Origin: an uncultured delta proteobacterium
GTDB lineage: Bacteria; Desulfobacterota; Syntrophorhabdia; Syntrophorhabdales; Syntrophorhabdaceae
Direction: 5' to 3'
NCBI GenBank assembly: GCA_903872255.1
Contig: CAIQJW010000210.1
Location: 1-5,611, forward strand
DNA length: 5,611 nt
Part shown: positions 1 through 5,611 of the stretch, in pieces
Layout: the number at the start of each line of letters is the position of its first letter
How positions within the stretch are numbered: position 1 is the stretch's first letter
Translations under genes and position numbers: made by a program
The notes under the pieces: generated by a model
The model's database searches: none
Told to the model about the DNA's origin: nothing
Seen by the model: the letters and a program-made list of their open reading frames with translations, nothing else

Positions 1-890
1 ATCTCAGCGCGAAAGCTCCTGTCCTGCGTTTTGACCTTCTGTACAAAATCACTGACAGCCTTTTCCTGGCCGGTACCCAGCGAGAGCGTGAGCGTCAGGG
101 GATGCTCGGGCGCAAGGACCATGAACGTCACGCCGTACAGAGTATCCGGCCGCGTTGTGAATATGGTAAAAGGCGACCCGTCTTCCAGCGTGAAATGCGC
201 TTCGACCCCGTAGCTTTTGCCGATCCAGTTTTTCTGCATGCTTGTGACCTTTTCCGGCCAGCCCGGCAGTTTGTCACAATATTCGTACAACTCATCCGCA
301 TATTTGGTTATTGCGAAAAACCACTGCGTCAATTCCTTCTGGATGACCTCCTCGCCGCAGCGCCAGCAATTCCCGCTTTCGACCTGCTCATTCGCGAGGA
401 CGGTCTGGCATTTCGGGCAAAAATTCACGGGAGAGCTTTTGCGATAAACCAATCCCTTTTCGTACATCTTCAGGAACATCCACTGTTCCCACCGGTAATA
501 GTCGACACTGCATGTGGCTATCTCGCGCTTCCAGTCATATCCGAAACCGAGTCGTTTCAACTGGCGGCGCATATAATCGATATTCTCGTACGTCCAGGCA
601 GCGGGCTGAATCCCTCTTTCTATGGCGGCATTTTCCGCCGGCATGCCAAAGGCGTCCCATCCCATCGGATGGAGAACGTTCAGGCCCAGCATTCTCTTGT
701 ACCGGGATATCACATCGCCGATCGAGTAATTGCGTACATGCCCCATATGGATGTTCCCTGATGGATAGGGGAACATCTCGAGGAGATAGAATTTTTGTTT
801 TGCGGTGTCCTCATCGACCTCGAATGCCCTGCTGTCTTCCCAGAATTTTTGCCATTTCTCTTCGATCGCATTCGGTTCATAGGGATTCAT
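1..890 (-). CDS. leuS: Leucyl-tRNA synthetase, N-terminal third (cut by window edge)
   Basis: Class I aminoacyl-tRNA synthetase that attaches leucine to tRNA-Leu in the cytoplasm. 296 codons are visible; the family is usually about 800-870 residues, so roughly the first third is here and the gene runs off the left edge. Visible in order: the ATP-binding HIGH-type motif HMGH (residues 48-51) after FPYPSG; GWDAFGMPAENAA (77-89), typical of bacterial LeuRS; a zinc-type cysteine set CPKC (158-161) and CWRC (175-178), all four cysteines intact; and the start of the CP1 editing domain with the threonine-rich TTRPDT motif (245-250). The KMSKS loop lies outside. The ATG at 890-888 is chosen because an in-frame TAG sits directly before it and a GGAG lies 7 nt upstream. 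It follows argG by 61 nt on the same strand. The reading frame is open, with no sign of damage. Identification is certain. Confidence 0.97.
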   Translation of the reverse strand, partial: MNPYEPNAIEEKWQKFWEDSRAFEVDEDTAKQKFYLLEMFPYPSGNIHMGHVRNYSIGDVISRYKRMLGLNVLHPMGWDAFGMPAENAAIERGIQPAAWTYENIDYMRRQLKRLGFGYDWKREIATCSVDYYRWEQWMFLKMYEKGLVYRKSSPVNFCPKCQTVLANEQVESGNCWRCGEEVIQKELTQWFFAITKYADELYEYCDKLPGWPEKVTSMQKNWIGKSYGVEAHFTLEDGSPFTIFTTRPDTLYGVTFMVLAPEHPLTLTLSLGTGQEKAVSDFVQKVKTQDRSFRAE

Positions 891-897
891 CTATTGT

Positions 898-901
898 CTC
901 C
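898..901 (-). promoter_or_regulatory. Ribosome binding site of leuS
   Basis: GGAG on the minus strand lies 7 nt before the leuS ATG. With the in-frame TAG at 893-891 it fixes the start. The AT-rich stretch just upstream (TTATATATTTT) may keep the site unstructured. Confidence 0.75.
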
Positions 902-936
902 AAAATATATAACGTACCTGATACGGAATAATTGTC

Positions 937-953
937 AGACCAGGCGCCGGTCT
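937..953 (-). other. Short hairpin spanning the argG stop codon
   Basis: In minus-strand RNA, AGACCGG-CGC-CTGGTCT can form a 7-bp stem with a 3-nt loop, including one G-U pair. The same position is an A-C mismatch on the opposite strand, so the fold suits the direction of transcription. It begins within the argG TAG and is followed by GACAATTATT rather than a U-run, so it does not look like an intrinsic terminator. It could stabilise an mRNA 3' end, tune read-through into leuS, or be chance. Confidence 0.35.
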
Positions 954-2151
954 ACCTCTCCTGCATCGCACGGATCCGGAGCCGCAGGGCATTGCAGCGT
1001 ATAAAACCGCCGGCGTCTTTCTGGTCGTACACGGTATCCGTGTCGAATGTCGCAAATTCCTTCATGTAAAGCGAATTGTCAGATTTCCGTCCCGCCACGC
1101 TGCAGTTCCCCTTGTAGAGCTTCATCCGGGCCGTGCCGTTGACGACGGACTGTATCTCGTCCGTGAATGCCATCATTGCCTTCATCTCGGGAGAATACCA
1201 GAAACCGTAATAGATCAGCTCCGCAACCTTCGGGACGAGCCCGTCCCGGATATGCATTACTTCACGGTCAAGCGTAAGCGTCTCGACGGCGCGGTGTGCC
1301 GCATGGAGAATAGTACAGCCCGGGGTCTCATAAACTCCCCGCGACTTCATTCCGACAAAACGGTTCTCGACGATATCGACGCGTCCTATGCCATTCGCCC
1401 CGCCTATCTTATTAAGGTGGTCGACTATGGCGAAGGCCGACATCTTCTCGCCATCTACCGCGATGGGAATGCCCTTCTCGAAAGTGATCTCGACGTAGGT
1501 CGGCTTATCCGGGGCGGCTTCCGGCGATACCGTGGTTTTGAACATGTCCTCTGGCGGTTCCGACCACGGGTCTTCGAGAATACCTCCCTCATAGCTGATG
1601 TGCATGAGGTTCCGGTCCATGCTGTAAGGTTTTTTCTTCGTTACCGGAATTTCTATATCGTGTTTTTTCGCATAGTCTATAAGATCGTCACGCGACGTGA
1701 ATTCCCATTCCCTCCAGGGTGCTATGATCTTTATGTTCGGCTCCATCGCATAGAATGTCAGCTCAAAGCGGACCTGGTCATTTCCTTTGCCCGTTGAGCC
1801 GTGGCATACGGCATCGGCATTTTCTTCACGGGCTATCTCGATCTGCCTTTTCGCTATGAGAGGCCGCGCGATCGATGTGCCCATGAGGTAATTGCCTTCA
1901 TAGATCGCATTCGACTTTATCGCAAAAAATATAAAATCGCGCGCAAATTCCTCGCGGAGGTCTTCGATATAAACCTTGGACGCACCTGTCTTTACCGCCT
2001 TCTCCTTAAGCCCGACCAGTTCCTCCTCCTGGCCGACATCGGCTGCGTACGCGACAACCTCGCAGTCATATACGTCTTTGAGCCATTTGACAATGATAGA
2101 TGTGTCAAGCCCGCCTGAATAAGCAAGGACCACTTTCTTAACTTTTTTCAT
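952..2151 (-). CDS. argG: Argininosuccinate synthase
   Basis: Joins citrulline and aspartate using ATP to give argininosuccinate, AMP and pyrophosphate: the penultimate step of arginine synthesis, in the cytoplasm. The protein is 399 residues, the usual length. The N-type ATP pyrophosphatase P-loop YSGGLDTS is at residues 11-18; HGSTGKGNDQVRFE (117-130) is the conserved aspartate/citrulline-site segment; YSMDRNLMHISYEGG (176-190) is another family signature. The frame stays open upstream to an ATG at 2205, but the start at 2151 is preferred: it gives the normal short lead (MKKVKKVVLAYSGG), has GGAGG 5 nt upstream, and overlaps the argF stop by 4 nt as ATGA. The 18 extra residues of the longer form are not family-like. 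It ends with TAG. It is last of the arg genes here and is followed by leuS, not argH. Identification is certain; the start is nearly so. Confidence 0.98.
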   Translation of the reverse strand: MKKVKKVVLAYSGGLDTSIIVKWLKDVYDCEVVAYAADVGQEEELVGLKEKAVKTGASKVYIEDLREEFARDFIFFAIKSNAIYEGNYLMGTSIARPLIAKRQIEIAREENADAVCHGSTGKGNDQVRFELTFYAMEPNIKIIAPWREWEFTSRDDLIDYAKKHDIEIPVTKKKPYSMDRNLMHISYEGGILEDPWSEPPEDMFKTTVSPEAAPDKPTYVEITFEKGIPIAVDGEKMSAFAIVDHLNKIGGANGIGRVDIVENRFVGMKSRGVYETPGCTILHAAHRAVETLTLDREVMHIRDGLVPKVAELIYYGFWYSPEMKAMMAFTDEIQSVVNGTARMKLYKGNCSVAGRKSDNSLYMKEFATFDTDTVYDQKDAGGFIRCNALRLRIRAMQER

Positions 2152-3095
2152 CCTGACCTCCGTTTTTGTTCGGCGAGAGCCTCCGCCGGGCCCTTGAGAA
2201 GCCACTCAAGAAGCGCCTTCTGTACGTGCAATCGATTCTCTGCCTGAGTGAATATGACATCGCTGAAGCGCTCGAAAACCTCATCGGTTATCTCCTGCCC
2301 CCTGTATGCCGGAAGACAGTGCATGACGATCGCTTCGCGATCTGCAACTTTAAGCAATGTATCATCTATTTTGTACCCTTTAAATGCTTTTTTTCTGGAT
2401 GCCTTTTCCTTTTCCTGACCCATGCTTACCCAGACATCGGTATATATTACGTCGGCATCGCGTACGGCCTCTGCGGGATCGTCGGTGAGCAAAAAGTCGG
2501 GATTCTCCGATGCCATCTTTACAAGTTCCCTGTCCGGAGTATATCCCTTCGGCGTGGCGATAGAGAATGGCATTTTCAGGAGTACCGCGGCTTCAAGCCA
2601 TGAGTTCGCCACGTTGTTCCCGTCGCCGATATATGCGATCTTTACGTTTCTGAGGTCGCCTTTATATTCCCCGATCGTGAACAGGTCGGCCAGTATCTGG
2701 CACGGATGCAGCTCATCCGACAGGCCGTTTATGACCGGTATTGCGGCCCATTTAGCAAGGTCGTCAACTATGGTCTGGGAAAAGGTCCGGACCATTATTC
2801 CGTGGACGTACCGGCTCATGACCCGCGCCGTATCCTGAACAGGCTCTCCCCTGCCGATCTGGGTTTCAGCCGGGCTCAAGAAAATGGCGTGTCCGCCGAG
2901 CTCGTGCATACCGGCCTCAAATGAAAGGCGGGTCCGTGTCGATGCCTTTTCGAAGATCATGGCCAGGTTCTTGCCGGCAAGAGGCTGGTACGGTTTGCCC
3001 TTACGGCGCAATTCTTTGATGCGTTTCGCCCTTTTTAACAGGTGGTCGCATTCTTTTTTTGTAATATCGAGTAGTTTTGTAAAATCCCTTTTCAC
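2148..3095 (-). CDS. argF: Ornithine carbamoyltransferase
   Basis: Transfers the carbamoyl group from carbamoyl phosphate to ornithine, giving citrulline. 315 residues, normal for the family. The carbamoyl-phosphate domain carries STRTR (52-56), with the HPCQ motif at 130-133. The ornithine domain carries DVWVSMG (220-226), the SMG loop that marks ornithine rather than aspartate or acetylornithine as substrate, and HCLPAYRG (259-266) with the conserved cysteine. Tyrosine replaces the histidine more often seen after HCLPA; this appears to be natural variation. The start codon is GTG (3095-3093), overlapping the argD TGA as GTGA, with AAGGA 7 nt upstream. The 3' end overlaps argG by 4 nt. Both overlaps suggest coupled translation in an arg operon. 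It may equally be labelled argF or argI, since these names are for paralogues of one enzyme; argF fits the biosynthetic context. Confidence 0.97.
   Translation of the reverse strand: MKRDFTKLLDITKKECDHLLKRAKRIKELRRKGKPYQPLAGKNLAMIFEKASTRTRLSFEAGMHELGGHAIFLSPAETQIGRGEPVQDTARVMSRYVHGIMVRTFSQTIVDDLAKWAAIPVINGLSDELHPCQILADLFTIGEYKGDLRNVKIAYIGDGNNVANSWLEAAVLLKMPFSIATPKGYTPDRELVKMASENPDFLLTDDPAEAVRDADVIYTDVWVSMGQEKEKASRKKAFKGYKIDDTLLKVADREAIVMHCLPAYRGQEITDEVFERFSDVIFTQAENRLHVQKALLEWLLKGPAEALAEQKRRSG
2156..2161 (-). promoter_or_regulatory. Ribosome binding site deciding the argG start
   Basis: GGAGGT, the strongest Shine-Dalgarno sequence in the window, is embedded in the last codons of argF and ends 4 nt before the ATG at 2151. 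It supports this start over the in-frame ATG at 2205 and indicates coupling with argF translation. Confidence 0.85.
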
Positions 3096-4285
3096 GCTCT
3101 TTTCCTTTCGAATATCCGGTCAGCTATTTCGAGGAATATGTCGATCTCCTCTTTTTTGACAATAAGCGGCGGGACAAGACGCAATGTTGTTCCCTTTGTG
3201 CAATTGAGGATGATCCCTTCAGCAATAAATTCCCGCGCAACCGCGTCACCGTCAAGGGAGATCTCTATACCCAGTATCAGGCCCATTCCCCGCACTTCCA
3301 CGACAAAGGGGAATTTCTTCTGGATCGCGAGGAGCCCCCGGTAAAGGTATTCGCCGGATTCAACGGCATTCTTGAGTATCTTATCGTCTATGATCGTATT
3401 GAGAGTTGCCAGAACGGCAGCTGAAGCGAGAGGGTTCCCTCCGAATGTCGAGGCATGGGTCCCGGGTACAAAAGCTGACATTATCTCGTCGGTCGCTACG
3501 ATCGCCCCGACCGGAAAACCATTGCCGAGGGCCTTTGCGAGGCTCATGATATCGGGCTCGATCCCGAACTGCTCGTACGCGAAAAAAGTCCCCGTCCTGC
3601 CGATACCTGTCTGGACCTCGTCGAGAATAAGAACAATGTCCTTTTCCTTCGTAAATTCCCGAAGCTGGCGGATATAATCCTTGTCCGCGACATGGACTCC
3701 GCCTTCCGCCTGAATGAGCTCCAGCATCACGGCGCACGTTTTATCGGTCGCGGCATTTCGGACCGCTTCAATATCATTGAACGGGACATGCACAAAGCCC
3801 TGTGTCAGGGGCTCGAAACCGACCCCGAACTTTTTCTGGCCCGTTGCTGCAAGCGTATTCACCGTCCTGCCATGGAAAGAGTTCTCCATGGTTATGATCT
3901 CGTGGCGGCCTTCACCGTATTTGCTCCAGGAATATCTTCGAGCGAGCTTGATCGCCGCTTCATTTGCCTCTGCGCCGCTATTGCAGAAAAAGACCTTGTC
4001 GCCGAACGAATTTTCGACCAGCAACTGGGCGGCCTTTACCTGCGGCTCCATATAAAACAGGTTCGACACGTGAAATAGCTTCTTTGCCTGCGCGGTCAGC
4101 CCTTCTACCACTTTTTCATGTGCATGGCCAAGATTACACACGGCGATGCCCGCCAGGAAATCAAGATAACGCCGGCCATTGATATCCCAGAGCCAGCAGC
4201 CCTCGCCCCGCGTGATGGCCATCGGGAACCGTGTATACGTGTTCGCGATGTATTGCGCTGCTTTCTTCATCAATTCTTCCTGCAT
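3092..4285 (-). CDS. argD: Acetylornithine aminotransferase (PLP-dependent)
   Basis: Class III (fold type I) PLP aminotransferase that converts N-acetylglutamate 5-semialdehyde and glutamate to N-acetylornithine and 2-oxoglutarate. 397 residues, standard length. Visible: the phosphate/PLP-binding segment NSGAEANEAAIKLARRY (102-118); SFHGRT (136-141); LDEVQTGIGRTG (221-232), with the Asp that contacts the pyridine nitrogen; the Schiff-base lysine K251 in SLAKALGNGFPVGA; and STFGGNPLASAA (279-290). The start ATG at 4285 lies 1 nt after the argB stop, with AGGAGA 5 nt upstream inside argB. The 3' end overlaps argF. Some ArgD enzymes also act on succinyl-diaminopimelate in lysine synthesis; the sequence alone does not decide this, but the setting between argB and argF makes the arginine role clear. 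Confidence 0.97.
   Translation of the reverse strand: MQEELMKKAAQYIANTYTRFPMAITRGEGCWLWDINGRRYLDFLAGIAVCNLGHAHEKVVEGLTAQAKKLFHVSNLFYMEPQVKAAQLLVENSFGDKVFFCNSGAEANEAAIKLARRYSWSKYGEGRHEIITMENSFHGRTVNTLAATGQKKFGVGFEPLTQGFVHVPFNDIEAVRNAATDKTCAVMLELIQAEGGVHVADKDYIRQLREFTKEKDIVLILDEVQTGIGRTGTFFAYEQFGIEPDIMSLAKALGNGFPVGAIVATDEIMSAFVPGTHASTFGGNPLASAAVLATLNTIIDDKILKNAVESGEYLYRGLLAIQKKFPFVVEVRGMGLILGIEISLDGDAVAREFIAEGIILNCTKGTTLRLVPPLIVKKEEIDIFLEIADRIFERKRA
3103..3107 (-). promoter_or_regulatory. Ribosome binding site for the GTG start of argF
   Basis: AAGGA inside the final codons of argD ends 7 nt before the GTG at 3095. GTG is the only suitable start at this point, and the protein begins in the family-typical way (MKRDFTKLLDIT). 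Confidence 0.75.
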
Positions 4286-4286
4286 T

Positions 4287-5126
4287 CTAATCTCCTATGA
4301 TCTCGGTGCCGATTCCGGAATCCGTAAAAACCTCGAGCAGTATAGCGTGCGGTACCCGGCCGTCTACGACATGGGCCTCCCGGACGCCTGCCTTTAATGC
4401 ATCAGTGCAGCATGTCACCTTCGGGATCATACCGCCGGTCACCACATTGTCATCGATAAGTTTTTCGATCTCAGAGCGCTTGAGCATCGAGATCAATTTC
4501 CCGTCCGCGCTCATTACACCTTCGACATCCGTCAGAAGAATGAACTTTTCCGCCGAAAGTGCCGCGGCGATGCTTCCCGCTGCCGTGTCGGCGTTGATGT
4601 TGTATGCCTTTCCGTCCACTCCGTCGGCTATCGGCGCAATAACGGGAATGTAACCATGCCGCGAGATGTCCTTGATAATGGCGACATCGACCGAGACTAT
4701 CTCGCCGACGAGGCCGAGGTCTTTTCCTTCCACCTGTTTGGCTACAAGCAGGCGGCCGTCTTTACCCGAAAGGCCGATCGCTTTGCCGCCCATATCGTTT
4801 ATATTCTTCACTATTTCTTTATTTATGCTTCCGGACAGCACCATTTCGACCACCTTCAGCGTCTTCTCATCGGTGAAGCGAAGGCCGTCGACGAACCGCG
4901 TCGGTATCTTAAGGTCCTTAAGCATCCTGCCGATCATCGGGCCGCCTCCGTGAACGATAACGGGGTTGATGCCCACATACTTCAAGAGCGCAACATCCTT
5001 GGCAAATTCCTTTTTCAGTGATTCCTCTTCCATTGCCGCGCCGCCGTATTTAATGACAAAGATGGAACCGGCAAATTTGCTGATATAGGGAAGAGCTTCC
5101 AGCAGCGTCTGTATTTTCTCGCTCAT
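4287..5126 (-). CDS. argB: Acetylglutamate kinase, probably arginine-inhibited type
   Basis: Phosphorylates N-acetylglutamate with ATP, the second step of arginine synthesis and often its control point. 279 residues, amino-acid kinase family. Visible: catalytic K26 in KYGGAAM; the glycine loop VHGGGPMIG (58-66); GLRFTD (81-86), with the substrate-binding arginine; YNINADTAAG (175-184), with the conserved Asn and catalytic Asp180; LLTDVEGV (197-204); and GGMIPK (231-236), with the conserved lysine K236. The lead IQTLLEALPYI before the first strand matches the N-terminal helix of arginine-sensitive NAG kinases, which the shorter insensitive E. coli enzyme lacks. Feedback inhibition by arginine is thus inferred from family knowledge. 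The start at 5126 is preferred for this helix; its Shine-Dalgarno sequence is only GGGG, 7 nt upstream. It follows hslU by 25 nt and is separated from argD by 1 nt. Confidence 0.97.
   Translation of the reverse strand: MSEKIQTLLEALPYISKFAGSIFVIKYGGAAMEEESLKKEFAKDVALLKYVGINPVIVHGGGPMIGRMLKDLKIPTRFVDGLRFTDEKTLKVVEMVLSGSINKEIVKNINDMGGKAIGLSGKDGRLLVAKQVEGKDLGLVGEIVSVDVAIIKDISRHGYIPVIAPIADGVDGKAYNINADTAAGSIAAALSAEKFILLTDVEGVMSADGKLISMLKRSEIEKLIDDNVVTGGMIPKVTCCTDALKAGVREAHVVDGRVPHAILLEVFTDSGIGTEIIGD
4291..4296 (-). promoter_or_regulatory. Ribosome binding site of argD within argB
   Basis: AGGAGA overlaps the last sense codons of argB (ATA GGA GAT) and ends 5 nt before the argD ATG. This makes ribosome hand-over from argB likely. 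Confidence 0.8.
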
Positions 5127-5133
5127 TATAAAA

Positions 5134-5137
5134 CCCC
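5134..5137 (-). promoter_or_regulatory. Weak ribosome binding site of argB
   Basis: GGGG ends 7 nt before the ATG in the 25-nt gap after hslU. It is a poorer match to the 16S tail than the sites of argD, argF, argG and leuS, so the first arg gene may be translated less efficiently or rely on re-initiation from hslU. Confidence 0.45.
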
Positions 5138-5151
5138 GGTATACGTAAATA

Positions 5152-5611
5152 TTACAGGATGTACCTGCTTAAGTCCTCTTTGTCGAGGAATTCGCCCAGT
5201 TTTTCCCGGACGTATGATCGTGAAACGTCGACCTTCTGGCCCTTTAAGTCGGGTGCCGTAAACGATATGTCGTCAAGGAGCTTCTCCATCACCGTATAAA
5301 GCCTGCGGGCGCCGATATTCTCGGTCATTTCGTTTACCCGCTGTGCAATGTCGGTGATCTCGCGTATGGCCTCCTCGCTAAACTCAAGATCGACACCCTC
5401 TGTTTTGAGAAGGGCCTTGTACTGTTTGATAAGGGCATTATCGGGTTCGGTTATGATCCGGTAAAAATCATCCTTGTTGAGGGCATCGAGTTCAACACGG
5501 ATCGGGAAACGTCCCTGCAGTTCAGGGATAAGGTCCGCCGGTTTTGACATGTGAAATGCCCCCGCCGCTATGAAGAGGATATGGTCTGTTTTTACCAGGC
5601 CGTATTTTGTC
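5152..5611 (-). CDS. hslU: ATP-dependent protease ATPase subunit HslU, C-terminal part (cut by window edge)
   Basis: AAA+ unfoldase that feeds proteins to the HslV peptidase in the cytoplasm. The last 152 codons are visible; the family is about 440-465 residues, so the Walker A and B motifs and the I domain lie beyond the right edge. Window residues 1-19 include the strand HILFIAAGAF near sensor 1. KPADLIPELQGRFPIRVEL (23-41) holds the conserved GR-PIRVEL segment with the arginine that acts across the hexamer interface. ENIGARRL (97-104) is the sensor-2 region. The terminal EDLSRYIL matches the conserved tail that docks into HslV. The in-frame ATG at 5550 is internal, since the conserved protein continues upstream of it to the edge. 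It ends with TAA, 25 nt before argB. hslV would be expected upstream but cannot be seen. Identification is certain. Confidence 0.97.
   Translation of the reverse strand, partial: TKYGLVKTDHILFIAAGAFHMSKPADLIPELQGRFPIRVELDALNKDDFYRIITEPDNALIKQYKALLKTEGVDLEFSEEAIREITDIAQRVNEMTENIGARRLYTVMEKLLDDISFTAPDLKGQKVDVSRSYVREKLGEFLDKEDLSRYIL

Larger units (their letters stand above)
890..5611 (-). other. Probable hslU-argBDFG-leuS transcription unit
   Basis: All genes share one strand, with gaps of 25, 1, -4, -4 and 61 nt. No clear promoter or U-tract terminator interrupts them. The argB-argG portion is very likely one operon; membership of hslU and leuS is inferred from spacing only. No ARG-box-like palindrome was seen in the two gaps. 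Confidence 0.7.

Noticed and set aside
102..761. A 219-codon plus-strand open frame
   Set aside because: It lies wholly antisense to leuS, whose motifs (HMGH, zinc cysteines, TTRPDT) are unambiguous. Its translation shows no recognisable domain and looks like a codon-bias shadow.
904..938. Possible promoter for leuS: CTGACA with the AT-rich TTATATATT downstream
   Set aside because: The -35-like and -10-like elements are 20 or more nt apart, and the best -10 match would place transcription start on or after the ribosome site. No proper pair at 16-18 nt spacing is present.
1252..1797. A 181-codon plus-strand open frame
   Set aside because: It is antisense to the core of argG, with arginine-rich low-information protein and no supporting ribosome site that I could see.
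3381..3737. A 118-codon minus-strand open frame
   Set aside because: It is an alternate frame inside argD; the argD frame carries all the catalytic motifs here, with no frameshift.
5124..5129. TATAAT on the minus strand overlapping the argB start codon
   Set aside because: It would start transcription inside argB, and it arises from an AT-rich leader plus the ATG itself; it is unlikely to be a promoter for this gene.
5152..5550. A 132-residue protein starting at the ATG at 5550 as a complete gene
   Set aside because: The conserved HslU sequence continues in frame upstream of this methionine to the window edge, so the ATG is internal to a truncated hslU.

Overview
This window is an ordinary bacterial housekeeping segment. 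Six protein-coding genes lie on the minus strand and almost completely fill it. In transcription order (right to left) they are: the 3' end of hslU (ATPase of the HslUV protease), argB, argD, argF and argG (four enzymes of arginine biosynthesis), and the 5' third of leuS (leucyl-tRNA synthetase). Both outer genes are cut by the window edges. There is no gene-free stretch longer than about 60 bases, and I saw no RNA gene, mobile element, CRISPR array or long repeat.

Spacing suggests one transcription unit. The gaps are hslU-25 nt-argB-1 nt-argD, then 4-nt stop/start overlaps at argD/argF (GTGA) and argF/argG (ATGA), then 61 nt before leuS. Each internal arg gene has its Shine-Dalgarno sequence inside the 3' end of the gene before it, which points to translational coupling. 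No convincing promoter, ARG-box-like operator or U-tract terminator was found in either short gap. The main promoter is therefore probably upstream of the window, perhaps before hslV/hslU.

Together ArgB (N-acetylglutamate to N-acetylglutamyl phosphate), ArgD (N-acetylglutamate semialdehyde to N-acetylornithine), ArgF (ornithine to citrulline) and ArgG (citrulline to argininosuccinate) cover most of the pathway. ArgC, the acetyl-removing step (ArgJ or ArgE) and ArgH are not in the window. The N-terminal extension of ArgB resembles the helix of arginine-inhibited NAG kinases, so feedback control at ArgB is likely.

The organism is a bacterium: it has HslU, a LeuRS with bacterial-type motifs, and clear Shine-Dalgarno sites. 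Base composition is close to balanced. The hslU-arg-leuS arrangement and the protein style would suit a Gram-negative or candidate-phylum lineage (Omnitrophota or a Desulfobacterota-like group), but that is a low-confidence impression. I found no sign of a previously undescribed system. The points worth a second look concern gene layout, start sites and regulation.
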